A DNA stretch of 64,000 nucleotides from contig CM073322.1 in the NCBI GenBank assembly GCA_037043015.1, positions 13,527,601-13,591,600 of the forward strand. Reading direction: 5' to 3'. Under the pieces are notes generated by a model. It was given only the letters and a program-made list of their open reading frames with translations, had not been told where the DNA came from and ran no database searches. Source of the stretch: Bryum argenteum. Lineage: Eukaryota; Streptophyta; Bryopsida; Bryales; Bryaceae. Below, piece after piece: positions 1 through 10,340 of the stretch; within the stretch, counting starts at the first letter, position 1, and every line of letters begins with the position of its first letter. The position numbers were made by a program, and so were the translations under genes.

Positions 1-226
1 AATGCGGCAGTAGTCTAGGAATCCGAATACGTAGATATCAGAGCTTCTGTAGGTGGTCAAGGAATAACAACATCAAACTACTTACTGTATCCAGAGAGAT
101 GGGAGCGAAAGCTAACACTTTTTGCGTCTTTCTGAACAGTGACTTCTATGGTCCTTGTGTTTGTGACTTTCGGATTTCGTTCTTGTCTGCAGATATTAAT
201 CATTGGTCAATCATTCTGTTTTGCAG

Positions 227-1652
227 AGAAATCGTTAGACACGAAGTCTCAAAATCATGCATATGTAACCATTCTTCACTCTGGGTATGACTACGTATGC
301 GGGGCAATTGCGACAGCGCATAGCATTCGCAAAACAGGCTCAACGAAGGATCTCGTCGTACTTGTAGATAAGAGTATCTATCCTGAGCATAGGCAGGCTT
401 TGCAGGAGGCTGGGTGGAAGGTGCGAGAGTTAGAAAAGATACACAAATCGAGTACTGTTGGAGGAAAACAGCAGCTGAAGGATTTCAGCAGGTTTCGCCT
501 GTGGCAGTTGACTGATTATTCGAAGGTCACCTTCACATCTCTTTCAACTTTTATGCTGTAATTGTCCATCTTACTGTAGAGTTTTAGCTTCATGTATAAA
601 AGCAATCTCGAATGTTACTAGTTTTCAGGAACAAAAAATTTCTCTTCGCACAATTGTTGAAATGTGGCTCGTCATTGAGACTTGCTTTGCATGTTAGTGT
701 GAACCATCTCTTCCGTGCTGTTACCTGACACGTGCAGTGAATGTTTGGCTTCCTTGTACATACAGGTGATTTATATTGAGGCGGATGTCCTTGTCCTTCG
801 TAACATCGACCACCTCTTCCGATTGCCAGAGATCTCTGGAAGTGGAAGCACAAAAACCTTATTCAGCTCCGGTTTGATGGTTATCGAGCCCTCAAGTAGT
901 ACATTCCAATTTATGTTGGATGAGATGGAGAAGTACCATTCACAGGTTGGTGGGGACTGGGAGTTTCTAAACAGATTATTTCCTTGGTGGCACCGAATTC
1001 CTAGGTACATGAATTATTTGAAGTACTTCTGGACCAGAGAAAACAACGAAGGCGAGAAGATGAACAAGTGAGTTTTATACCCAGTCTCCTATCCTCGTCT
1101 TAGTTTTCTTTGTCTCTAGTTTTGATTCGACATGTTTGAGCTTTTAGTATGAATGCGTGTCAGCTTCGCCTACGAAGTTCTTACACTCGATTGCTATCCT
1201 TCCCAGGCTGTTTTCTGCAGACCCTCCTCAGTTGTATGCAATCCATTACTGGGGTTACAAACCCTGGCAATGCTTCAGAGACTATGACTGCAATTGGAAC
1301 ACCGACCAGAAATTTGCGAGCGATGAAGCCCATGCTCAATGGTTCAAGGTGCAGACTCACCCACTTTCTGAACGATATGTCTGTCACCCACAATCCAAAG
1401 TGGTCTGCATGGGAACTCCTTCTCCTAGATGCTTGCTGTTTTTGGATCTCACATCTTGTTGTGGCTGTGGAGCAGGTGTACGATGATATGCCAGAAAATT
1501 TACAGAAGCAATGTGGACTATCAACAGCCACGAAAGCATATCTGGAACACAACAGGCGGAAAGCTGAGGCCGCAGCATTCCCTGACAAGCACTATGCTAT
1601 CAATATCACTGATCCAAGATTTTTGACCTTGCTTGAAAAGCTCTGGATCTGA
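227..1652 (+). CDS. GUX-like GT8 glycosyltransferase, 3' part (4 exons)
   Basis: Exons 227-525, 766-1067, 1207-1348 and 1476-1652 join in one frame and give the last 305 residues, with a stop at 1652. The 5' end lies left of the window. The order of conserved blocks matches plant GUX/PGSIP proteins of family GT8: AYVTILHSGYDYVCGAI, the FRLWQLTDY segment, VLRNIDHLF, WWHRIP, ADPPQLYAIHYWGYKPW and a CGL...R...DPR tail. Known GUX members add glucuronic acid to xylan in the Golgi using Mn2+ and UDP-GlcA. Two active-site motifs differ here: the usual DxD is EAD (codons 778-786), and the usual GDQG is GDWE (955-963). This could mean altered or lost activity, or a divergent subfamily. All introns are GT-AG and 115-240 bp long. 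The family call is firm. The substrate is inferred. Confidence 0.85.
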
Positions 1653-2030
1653 AATCACTAAGATCATAGTTCAATAAAACAAGAAAAAGCAGACCTTGCT
1701 TGAAAAGTCTGATAACGTTCAATAAAACACCTGAAAATCCACTGTAAAGAGTATATTACGTTTTATCCCCGGGTGGGAAAGAACTAGACATTCCTTCTAC
1801 TAATCTACAATCTCTCACTTTGCAACACACCGGTACTTTCGTATCCATACTTCAAACCATAGAATATTTCAACTTGTTTCAAATTGAGAGCTTACCACAT
1901 GCTATCCAGGGCACAAAAGATGGGCGTCAATTCCGGGTTGCCTTCAGCTGCAAAAACAGAATGATACAGACACCGACGTACTCTCGCTCTATGAAAACTG
2001 CAGAGCACAAACTTCCCCCGTCAGTGAAGC
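1653..2030. other. 3' flank of the GUX-like gene
   Basis: No supportable gene. A short partly duplicated phrase around 1670-1730 (CTTGCTTGAAAAG..., TTCAATAAAAC) contains two AATAAA signals at about 1673 and 1721. They may be alternative polyadenylation sites for the GUX-like transcript. Confidence 0.4.
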
Positions 2031-2099
2031 TTTAAAAAATGTAGTTGTGATCAAGACAAAAAGAACCCAGTGAAGCTTTCAAAAATGTGATTGTGATCA

Positions 2100-3115
2100 A
2101 GACAAAAAGAGCTGGAATAGTAACATACTTGGGCTTCTCATAATGCTCTACTAGAAAGGCTTTGCCAAAGTCGGCTTCCATGTGCTTCAAACCCTGAGAC
2201 ACAAGTCGGAACTTGTCGAAGCTAAGAAGCAAGGCGATTCGTTGAGCCACGCCCACCGCCGCTGCCGAGCTTTCACCCACAGGCTTTCGTATGATTTCTA
2301 TCACCTTCTCGTGATCGTTCTTGAACCATGGCAGTAGCGTTTGATATGTTCCTTGCACCAAACAAGCTATCTGCCAACATGCAGTACGATCAGAATCATG
2401 AATATGAACCAAAAGATTCGTTTTGACTCAAAACAGAAAATCTGTTTGTACGAAATAATAATAATATATGGAACTTTGACTGAACATATCTCAAGATAAG
2501 CTCGGTCAAATTTGAGAAACCTTGGTAGGTAGACTAAATGGACAATTTTCTTCAGCTGGATACTCACAGAGCACATTCATTTCAGAGAGGAAGTAGTTTT
2601 TGGGCCACTCAGGTTGAACTACAGTCATGTGCACCGCTTCCCTCAAATGCCATTTGATAATAAGAATTTTACCACTGACACCGCCTTTTCAGGTAACTAT
2701 GATGAACTCAATCAACTCATCTGCTTCCAGTAGGCTAACACTTGCATTCAACAGAACATTGGAGATAAGACCTACTTGCAGGTGTGTGGAAGCTCGATTG
2801 TCAACAGCCAGAGCGGCATGGCGCTCTATACCCGATCGACAAAGCTCCTCAATTCGTTCTACAACGACGACCTCTCTGCCATTGAGTTGAGGATACTCCC
2901 TGTTGGCAATCAATATATCAATCTCATCAAAACCCTATTTACTGAACTGGGACAATATTGCAAATTTTGTATGGAATTGAAACACAGAATGAAACAATTG
3001 GGCGTATTACTTCAGACAGTTGGTGAGAGAATTGATGAAGGCCTTGCGCGGGAGCCCCCCCATGTAAATCTCTGCGGATTTGGTCACCCATTGCCACACG
3101 GTCTCCCTCCACCGC
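2100..3115 (-). pseudogene. Unrecognised exon-like pieces (gene or gene remnant)
   Basis: Three stretches on the minus strand look coding, but I could not join them into one gene. (1) About 2371-2130 encodes a helical segment starting IACLVQGTYQTLLPW. It has a good acceptor (TTGGCAG) before it and a GTATGT donor after it. (2) About 2900-2700 encodes a segment with EYPQLNGREVVVVERIEELC. (3) About 3111-3005 encodes WRETVWQWVTKSAEIYMGG. The composition suggests an all-helical protein. I do not recognise the family, and the pieces are separated by stops and unclear junctions. It may be a fragment of a larger gene, or a real gene with exons I cannot place. Confidence 0.3.
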
Positions 3116-3425
3116 ATGAGATTCTACTTGTATGCCTTGTAATTGGAATCAAGCTCGTAAGCGAAATTGTTGCAATTGATGGGATTTGCAATAGAATTGG
3201 TCACTGCTAATGTAATTTGACGACCGCTTTCATGAATACCTTGCTTGGGGGTGACGGTGAACTGTCGGTGTGTTTCAGCAGAGAAGGATTCGATTAAAAT
3301 TAGCGTGGGCACCATAAATAGTATAGTCCGCTAATTTAGATCCCTGCAGGGATTCAAGCATGCAGTAGCTGCTTGGCAAATTGCTTCCCTTTTTCCCAGA
3401 AGAGAAGATAAAGGAACCAAGGTTA

Positions 3426-4286
3426 CAGACCTCGATAAGTGTTACCTTGGTAAGTGTTAAAACTCTTTATGTGTTATGGAGATTTCCGCTCCCTTAAAAT
3501 TAACACTAGGGACTGTTATGTGTTAAGTGTTATGCAATGGTGTGCTCCCGACTTTGTTAATATTACCTCGATAAGTGATAACTTTCTAAAAAAGGACTTT
3601 TTGTAAGAATCACAGTTTGGAGGAAGATAATTTTGAGGTCAAGTAATAGTTTCTGGGTGCAAAGTGACTCTAGAAGTCCATTTTAGAAACAAACTGATTG
3701 GTACATTTGATATCCTCTAAGACTGAGACTCCTAATATGGATGTTCAAGAGTATTTAAATTATGAGCTTGAGTTTGATATGAATAACCCTTATCAGCTCA
3801 CTGATAAAGAAATTATTGAAATACTTTCATCCCAACAACAAGGTAGTAAGCGCAAAGTATTGAAGATTTTGATGAAACCAATCCTCGCAATATAGTAGAA
3901 GAGGTTGTGGGCTTTAAAGATGTAAGTAGTTCTCTTCAAACTCTGAAAAAGCTTTTGGAGCAAAGCCCTACTGACACCATGTTATTCATTAAGAATATTA
4001 AAGCACTAGAAAAGGAAGTAGAATCTTGGTGTGTAGTAGAATCTCGCCAAACTACTACTGATTCATGTTTGCAACGGAATTAGATAAATAATGAGTCAAT
4101 GTTTTGAAATTTCATTCATTTTTTCTATAAATGTTATGCATTTACTTTTTAAATTACTATAAGTGTTATTTTTAATAGGTGTTACAAATCATCGCCATCA
4201 CCCTCAATAAGTATTAAGTGTTACTATTCCCTAAGTGTTAACAAAAAATTTGCTCTCAACCCTTAACACTTATCGAGGTGTGATTG
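3426..4286 (+). mobile_element. Decayed pogo/Tigger-type DNA transposon
   Basis: The left end begins CAGACCTCGATAAGTGTTA (3426). The reverse complement of the right end begins CAATCACACCTCGATAAGTG (4286). Both are flanked by TA (3424-3425 and 4287-4288), the target duplication used by pogo/Tigger elements. Degenerate copies of the same CCTCGATAAGTG motif lie inside (about 3566 and 4200-4270). The 861-bp body holds only the tail of a Tigger/CENP-B-like transposase, so it looks internally deleted and cannot move by itself. Confidence 0.75.
3698..4083 (+). pseudogene. C-terminal remnant of Tigger/CENP-B-like transposase
   Basis: A first frame (3698-3895) carries DVQEYLNYELEFD and NNPYQLTDKEIIEIL. 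A second frame (about 3912-4083) carries a helical run including SLQTLKKLLEQSP and ends with a stop. Acidic, helical tails of this kind follow the DDE domain in Tigger/jerky-type transposases. The two parts are in different frames and separated by stops near 3893-3930. No DDE catalytic domain remains. The family assignment leans on the flanking inverted repeats and TA duplication. Confidence 0.5.
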
Positions 4287-4700
4287 TACCAAATTACTAG
4301 GAATATTTTGTAAGTATTCAGGACTGTTTTACATACATATGGTTTTCTTCTTACTTTTGACAATTTTAAATTTTTCTGATTATGGGTAATTGTAAGGAGG
4401 AAAAATAACTTTCTAATTATTTGTGTTCTTTTTGCAAAGGGCTTAATTCCTAGACGTCCGCGGGCGCATTATGCAAGACTCGAATGAAGTATTATAGTGT
4501 CTATTCGTAGGATGGAGCTTAGTGACGATCATACTAGGACAACAAAGGAACCACAATCCTCACAAACCACAAAAGTATTTTTTTCCTTTATGCTATGCTT
4601 ATGAAAATTGGAGTAAAGGGCAAAGCTTTAGAATAGGCACAACACTTGAGGGTATCTAAAGCACATGAAGCGCACTCTTTGCAAAAATGCCTACCCTAAT
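4287..4700. other. AT-rich spacer
   Basis: No gene, RNA or clear repeat seen. The sequence is AT-rich and lies between the Tigger-type element and the gypsy fragment. Confidence 0.4.
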
Positions 4701-4705
4701 AAATA

Positions 4706-5075
4706 TCAAGAACTATCAAGAACGGACCAAGAAAAAAGTAGTTCGGTTAGCAGCTCCGCTTTCTGAGCGCGCCCATCGATGAACTTCCTGTAATACCTTA
4801 CACAACCAAGGAAACCTCGCACCTCTTTCGCGTTCTTGGGTGGCGTCAAAGTTGAAATAGCGCTGACCTTATCTGCGTCTACTTGCAATCCCCTCTTACC
4901 GTCTACGTCGCCTAGCAGTAACCCGGTTTCCATGCCAAAGAAGCACTTTCCGGTTCAAAGTGGCCTCTCTCTGCACCGTTGGAACATTTTGCGTAGGCGC
5001 TCCTAGTGGTCTACCTGACTTCCAAACTCGGCAAAGTTGTCGATGAACACCTCAAGAAAATATCGTAAGAAATGT
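4706..5075 (-). pseudogene. Ty3/gypsy reverse transcriptase fragment
   Basis: Read on the minus strand, the order is VFIDNFAEFG, a helix ending LRKMFQRCRE, KCFFGM, GLQVDADKVSAIS and EVRGFLGCVRYYRKFI. This is the standard C-terminal half of a Ty3/gypsy reverse transcriptase running toward RNase H. The catalytic YxDD-type motif reads FIDN, so the last Asp is lost. An in-frame stop follows VDH, and a frame change is needed near KCFFGM. No LTRs were found beside it. It is a dead fragment. Confidence 0.8.
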
Positions 5076-5079
5076 TTTA

Positions 5080-6124
5080 AAATGTACAACTTGATTGCCG
5101 GAAGGTACCAAAAATAAGTAGATCTACAACTATGGATGCTGAGTGGAGAATACAAAGGATCAACGCTGTTTTGTTTGATTTTTGAACTACCGCAATCTAA
5201 ATTCAAACAATTTGCAAAAGTATTCCATTTGAAAATAAGTAACAACACAAATCTACTTTATGCTCCTCGTTGAACATGCTGGTGGACAGGATCTTCAACC
5301 ACATAAATTTGAAGGTTTTGATGCTTACAAACTCATGGCCCCTTCGCACCGATGGACGGTAAACTGCGGTTTGCAACCCTGTAACATTGTGCACCCCCAA
5401 AAATCTTGTTTGTGTTCACATCCTCCACTGAACGAAGTGGGCATTTCGGATGTGAGAGGTAGGGGGGTGAGGTGGCATGGACGTGAGTGTTCAAACCGAG
5501 GTGGACAGCAGCCACCCCCTTGCCCATAGTGATTTGACTGAACTTGAGTTTCTGCCCGGAGAGGAGAGGCGGACAGGGTTGGGCAGCCTCCCCATGTGTT
5601 CGGGAGCAAATTCGAACTCCCTCCTGTTCCTTCGCAACGTCGTTGTTGTTCCAGCAAAATTTTATTTTTTTCAGTGTGAGTCCGTTCAGTATGGGTTTTG
5701 TTGTTTCCCGACCAGTGTCTTTTCGTGGTTTACTGTTGATTTCTCCTTAGTGTTACTTTGTACATTGGGATCACATTCGGCCCATCAAGCGCTTCAGTTT
5801 TCGGTAAGTCCATTCTCACCTGTGTGTTGTTTCGTGTTTGTATGTTGATCTTCGTTGATTTAGCCCGGAATTGTAACTCATTTTGTGCATTGCGATCTTT
5901 GACGCAGATTAGAAAGTTTCTAAATCGTATGCTGCTGAGGCGGTGGGTGGGCTCGACGGTTGTCGCAATCCTACTAAGCTTTCGTTGTTGCCCGGACAAC
6001 CGAGACGTAGAAGTCATTCTTTCGTTTCAATTGGCCATTTCCAGCCAGAGGTCATCCGTTGCACTCTTAGAATTGTCTTAGCAAGTTTTCTCCAGAGCTT
6101 GGGCGTCTCTCCTCTAGGGTGTAG
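5080..6124. other. 5' flank of the Harbinger transposase gene
   Basis: No gene that I can support. The stretch is GC-richer than its left neighbour. It contains pyrimidine-rich tracts and several possible splice sites, so it may hold untranslated exons of the transposase transcript. I searched by eye for a terminal inverted repeat matching the 9.7-10.3 kb side and did not find one. Confidence 0.3.
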
Positions 6125-7486
6125 GTGCGTCCCGGTTTTCCTCAATCCCCGATGGATCAACGAGTCGATCCACAGAACGTTGCTTTTTTTCTCCCTTCAC
6201 TTGTGTTGCTCTTACGGAATGTCGTAGACATCATGTTTAGACCCGCGGAAGTCATTCATCCTGATGAGGGTGATGCGGCTGTACACGTCAGTGAGGTCCA
6301 CGAAACCCTTGTCAACATGCGATCCATTGTTGCTTCGGTCCTTCATGACTTTCATATTGCCCATGCGACCACTCTGTTGGATCAAGAGCTTGGATGGTGG
6401 GTGCTTCCACGCTCCACCTCCTGGTTTAGTCGGTTCGTTTTGCAAGAGTATGATGACAATCGGTGGCTCGATAATTTTAGATTGTCAAAGTCTGCAGTTT
6501 TTAGTCTAACCAATCTGCTACGCCCTCACATTGAGAAGGCGAATACACATTACCGCTTGGCTATACCGCCCATTGTCAGAGTCGCATGTACCTTGTTCAA
6601 GCTCTGTCAAGGAGCTAGTCTCTTGTTGTGCTCGGAATTTTTTGCCATAAGAACCAGTACAGCCTCTAGCATCATTCGTGATGTTGTGAAGGCAATTAAT
6701 GACGAACTCCAACATGAAATCTCCTGGCCCACTGGGCAACGTCTCCAGCTAACCATGGCGCAGTTTCGTCAATTTTCTGGGCTCCCTGGAGTCGTAGGAG
6801 CCATTGACGGGATTCATTTTCACATTAGAAAGCCAAACCAAAGCCCAGAGGATTACTTCTACTTTAAAAGTGGTGGCTTCACTATGCAGTGCCAAGCTGT
6901 GGTTCATAGGTCCCGAAAGTTCATTGACTTGTCTGTGGGCATGCCTGGCTCCACAAACGACGCACGTCAACTGAGGAGGTCCATGCTTTACCAGAGGGCA
7001 ACCACATCGAATTTGTTTGATCGTGCAGATTCAGTTGAAGGCTTTGTTCCATACCTAATTGGCGACAAGGGCTACCCAATTCTGCCATGGCTCATAACTC
7101 CATTTCGTGACATGCCTGGAGGTTGCCGCTCTGTACAAGAAACACTATTCAATCAGAAGTTGTCAAGAGCCCAAAGTGTGGTTGAGAATGCATTTGGCAT
7201 TCTCAAGCAAACATTTCGTGAACTTCATAGCGCCTCTGATCTTCATGTCACTCTCCTGCCAGATGTGGTTGTGTGTTGTTCCATTCTCCATAACATGTTG
7301 TTGGGGCAAAGTGCGGAGGATGTTGATAGACTGCTTGCTATGCTGCAAAAAGAAGGCCTAGCGCCTGCTGTAAACGATGACCCTGACCATGAGAGGCCCG
7401 ATAAAGAGGGTCTTCCCCGGAACGAAGTTCTGGGGGAACATAAACGCCGACGTTTGGCAGCATTTCTTGTGGAGGAAAGAGTTTAA
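6125..7486 (+). CDS. PIF/Harbinger (HARBI1-like) DDE transposase
   Basis: An uninterrupted 453-codon frame. Residues about 80-190 are a helical N-terminal region containing WWVLPRSTSWFSRF. A DDE nuclease domain of the Harbinger superfamily follows: Asp228 in VVGAIDGIHFHIRKP, Asp279 in GMPGSTNDARQL, and Glu354 in AQSVVENAFGILK. GDKGYPILPWLITPF and a VVVCCSILHNMLL segment are also typical. Known relatives cut and paste DNA at 3-bp TTA-like targets, and need a SANT/Myb-like partner for nuclear entry and DNA binding. Such a gene lies 0.4 kb downstream in opposite orientation. Translation may start at a later Met, for example the one at codon 10 or 37. The catalytic triad is complete and there are no stops, so this copy is young or still active. 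Confidence 0.9.
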   Translation: MRPGFPQSPMDQRVDPQNVAFFLPSLVLLLRNVVDIMFRPAEVIHPDEGDAAVHVSEVHETLVNMRSIVASVLHDFHIAHATTLLDQELGWWVLPRSTSWFSRFVLQEYDDNRWLDNFRLSKSAVFSLTNLLRPHIEKANTHYRLAIPPIVRVACTLFKLCQGASLLLCSEFFAIRTSTASSIIRDVVKAINDELQHEISWPTGQRLQLTMAQFRQFSGLPGVVGAIDGIHFHIRKPNQSPEDYFYFKSGGFTMQCQAVVHRSRKFIDLSVGMPGSTNDARQLRRSMLYQRATTSNLFDRADSVEGFVPYLIGDKGYPILPWLITPFRDMPGGCRSVQETLFNQKLSRAQSVVENAFGILKQTFRELHSASDLHVTLLPDVVVCCSILHNMLLGQSAEDVDRLLAMLQKEGLAPAVNDDPDHERPDKEGLPRNEVLGEHKRRRLAAFLVEERV

Positions 7487-7891
7487 CTTCATGTTTGTTT
7501 CATCAACTACCGAGGCCACAACTTCACAGGTACATAATCTTATATAATCTAATGAAAGGTAAAATTTAATTTGCAAGATGGTTCAGTTTTATTACAATGG
7601 AAACTTGACGGAGAGTACAATTTGTTTTTTGAGTCCTTTCAACTCATACAAAAAGAAATAAAAGAGAGCTCTAATCACCACTACTGCTACGCTGATGCAT
7701 GGTGCAGGTGAATTGTGGCAATGAGACTGTTGGAGAAGAATGTGACTGCAAGACTGTACTGGTAAGCCCTTACTTTTGAGAGAACGAACTGAACGTCATT
7801 GAACGTCATTGACACCGATGAGTATTACGGTGTGAACCATCTAGACCTGATTCTAACATCTGCTCCGTCGCATGCAGGTTCCAAAGTTGCA
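7487..7891. other. Spacer between convergent Harbinger genes
   Basis: A 0.4-kb 3' flank shared by the transposase (+) and the accessory gene (-). It contains AT-rich stretches with possible polyadenylation signals and a short direct repeat (AACGTCATTG twice, 7791-7810). No other feature was seen. Confidence 0.4.
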
Positions 7892-8689
7892 TTAAGTGGG
7901 AGTGGTGTCTTCGGTTGGATCCTTCGAAGTGGAAGCAGTTGGAGCAGGGGCAACTGTAGAGTGGGGGGGAATGGACGGGGGCAAAGGTGGTGCCACCACA
8001 CAAGTGATAGCACTCGCTAAGTTCGAAAGAGCTTGTACAACCATCTGTTGGTTCATTAAACCAAGTCGTGCATGCTCCTGAGCAATTCGGGTGTTCTCGA
8101 AAACCATGCCATCTTTCTCCCTCTTGTAACGTATCATTTCCTGGACGTGTCTGGTTTGAACATCTAACTTTTCCCTCTCCGTCGTCTTCTGCGTTTCATT
8201 CATGTCGCTTAATGCTTTGACCATCTTCTCTGCGCTTTGGTTTACCCCGTCTGCAATTGTTGTTGCGTCGGCACTTCTTTTTTTCCGGTGACCTGTATTT
8301 CCCATGGTGCGTCGTAACTCTGCTGCTGCAGAGGTTGCGGTGGAGGATAAAATATGAACCTCCTGTGCCCGATGACCTTGCATGGTTACGGGCGGGACAG
8401 ATCCTGCGGGAGCCGAGGGTTGAGGCCTGCTTCCGTTCATTCCAGATGTCGGAGATGGTGGTGGGGGTACTAGGGTGGAGTTGGTGGGGGTAATGCCTGT
8501 GGCTGGGGGAGCGTTAAGGTTGAAGTCCTCATTGAGACGCCTCGGTGAGCAAAAGGTAGCTTCGTGTCCTTCCAGCTCTGCGACTGATGTAGTGTGGGTG
8601 GGTGCGGTGCCTGTACCTGCTATGTGGCCATTCGCAAACATGCCACCATGACTCTGATGGGAGGAAACAGTAGGAGACTTCGTGTCCAA
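7892..8689 (-). CDS. C-terminal coiled-coil part of Harbinger accessory protein
   Basis: A 265-codon frame. The first half is Pro/Ser/Thr-rich and low in complexity. The second half is a charged helix, likely coiled coil, including the run SAEKMVKALSDMNETQ and a conserved-looking MVVQALSNLASAI near the end. Trihelix/SANT-type partners of plant PIF/Harbinger elements have this layout: DNA-binding domain, linker, C-terminal coiled coil. The N-terminal DNA-binding domain sits just upstream at 8729-9340, but it ends in a TGA before this frame opens. Either an intron (donor near 8716, acceptor CCCATCAG near 8660) or a damaging mutation separates them. Confidence 0.55.
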   Translation of the reverse strand: MDTKSPTVSSHQSHGGMFANGHIAGTGTAPTHTTSVAELEGHEATFCSPRRLNEDFNLNAPPATGITPTNSTLVPPPPSPTSGMNGSRPQPSAPAGSVPPVTMQGHRAQEVHILSSTATSAAAELRRTMGNTGHRKKRSADATTIADGVNQSAEKMVKALSDMNETQKTTEREKLDVQTRHVQEMIRYKREKDGMVFENTRIAQEHARLGLMNQQMVVQALSNLASAITCVVAPPLPPSIPPHSTVAPAPTASTSKDPTEDTTPT

Positions 8690-8728
8690 GAGTTTGATTG
8701 GTGGAATTACCTTGCCGATGGTGCAATG

Positions 8729-9340
8729 TCAGGCCTCCTCGCCTTGACTGTCCATGTCATCCATGCCAGACTCCACATCCGGGATGGGGGCCTGGTAGTT
8801 CCCGTCAGTGGGATTCATCGTGTCTCGGGAGTGGAGGGGATTCATGGTTGCCTTATCCTTAAGCCACTCTGACATGTTTCGATAGGCAAGTGCATAAAAA
8901 GCCTTTGGAAGCTTGTGCAGCTTCTTCTGCTTTGCCGTTGTCTCGGTGAAGTATTCCTCGCTGTTTCTCCCGGTTCTTGAATGAAAATCCCATATCTTCT
9001 TAAAATCTGAGAGTAGTGTGGACCATTTATACTTGCATGCATCCCTATCTCTGTCTACATCTCCCTCACCTTTACTGGCATTCAGGATCTTGGCAATCTT
9101 TCCCCATTTTCCTAACTCCGGGCACATGAGTTCACGAGGATCATCTACCGTCATTTCTTCCACATACTCTTGGCGCTTGGCTTCTATCAGTGATAGAATT
9201 TCGGCCTTGCTCCAGTTGGGGTCTCTTTCTTTTTTCCCTGATGGGCCAGCTTCCTCATCGATTGCTCTCCCCTTTCGGACCCCCCTAGCAACTACGCTTC
9301 TCGGTTGGGGTGTGCCGGAACTTGTACTACCTGCATTCAA
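8729..9340 (-). CDS. SANT/trihelix-like DNA-binding part of Harbinger accessory protein
   Basis: This frame encodes an N-terminal basic linker, then a Myb/SANT-trihelix-like domain: PNWSKAEILSLIEAKRQEY, a helix with ELGKWGKIAKILN, and KYKWSTLLSDFKKIWDFH. After that come FTETTAKQKKLHKLPKAFY and a Met/Asp-rich end. These are the usual positions of the three tryptophan-bearing helices. An acceptor (TTGAATGCAG) lies near 9333, and an upstream exon-like stretch (about 9640-9401, with several His/Cys) ends in a GTGAGT donor. A good start context lies at 9740 (ACCATGGCTGACC, minus strand) with a GTAAGT donor. However, that exon does not stay in frame with the next one as I read it, so the 5' end is open. 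Confidence 0.65.
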   Translation of the reverse strand: MNAGSTSSGTPQPRSVVARGVRKGRAIDEEAGPSGKKERDPNWSKAEILSLIEAKRQEYVEEMTVDDPRELMCPELGKWGKIAKILNASKGEGDVDRDRDACKYKWSTLLSDFKKIWDFHSRTGRNSEEYFTETTAKQKKLHKLPKAFYALAYRNMSEWLKDKATMNPLHSRDTMNPTDGNYQAPIPDVESGMDDMDSQGEEA

Positions 9341-9740
9341 ATAAATTCTCCACTGTTATGTTGTTGTTGTAGAAATAATTACAGATGGGGACTCACTTTA
9401 CCATCGGAGAGGGTTTGGGGGGTGTGTGCAGGTTAGTTCTCGAATCTAACATGGACAGCGCCGACTGGACAGATTCAAGCTCGGAGTTTTTGTGTAGAGG
9501 ACAACCATGAAGACATTGAGTATGTGGTAAGGTTTTAAACTTAGAGCATAGTACTTCAATGGATTGCATATCTTTGGTACAATGCCGCCACCTATGCTCT
9601 AAATGCACATCGTTCCTTTCCATTGTGTGTTTTACTTTCAACTACGTCTGCATGGAATGCAATAAAAGAATAAAAGAAAAACTCGGTCACTTACCTGGTT
9701 GATGACTCTCCCCTTGCAGATGCACGCCGTGGTCAGCCAT

Positions 9741-10340
9741 GGTAGCAAGTCCTTTCACCTCGCAAGAAGGGCTGCAGCATATTCTAGGCCTCAACAGACT
9801 GCATGCTCAAAAGTAGAATAGGAAATACAATAGTGCAGAAAGGATGTTCTCTTGTAGCAGAGCTGATATGAATGCCTTGGCTTTTTGTGTAGACCGGGGC
9901 AGTTTTCCCGGGCAGCTACTTTGTAGCGAAATGTACTCCAGTTCCAATGTAATTATCTCCAAGACTAGTGCAAACTTAACTGCTCTATTGCTTTTCATCT
10001 CTGTACCTCCGCTGTAACTCTGTTTTTTTTGCTAAACTTGGAAATTACGACCCTTCGATGCCAACTTCCTGCGACTACTTTACAACTCCACTGCAACCGT
10101 AGTTAACTCGTTGATAAAATTGTGCCAACGCACCTGCTGATTAGGTTCGGAAGTTCTCAACCCCCCCATGTATGAATCTCCACTTCCACAACTCCCCTTT
10201 AACTAACTGTGTACCAACTCCTTCTCTACTAGTGGGAAGGGAGCCTCAGAAAGCTTCTTGTCCCTCACGGAATTTCCAAATTGAAAGAAGTGATATCTGA
10301 TCATGTACAGTACAGGAAAAGGATTGTGATGTGACGCCCT
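9741..10340. other. Right flank of the Harbinger unit
   Basis: No gene seen. This should contain the promoter of the accessory gene and perhaps the right transposon end. No terminal inverted repeat was identified by eye. Confidence 0.3.

Noticed and set aside
5080-10340. Terminal inverted repeats of the Harbinger unit
   Set aside because: Several GC-rich phrases on the two sides were compared by eye, but none paired convincingly.
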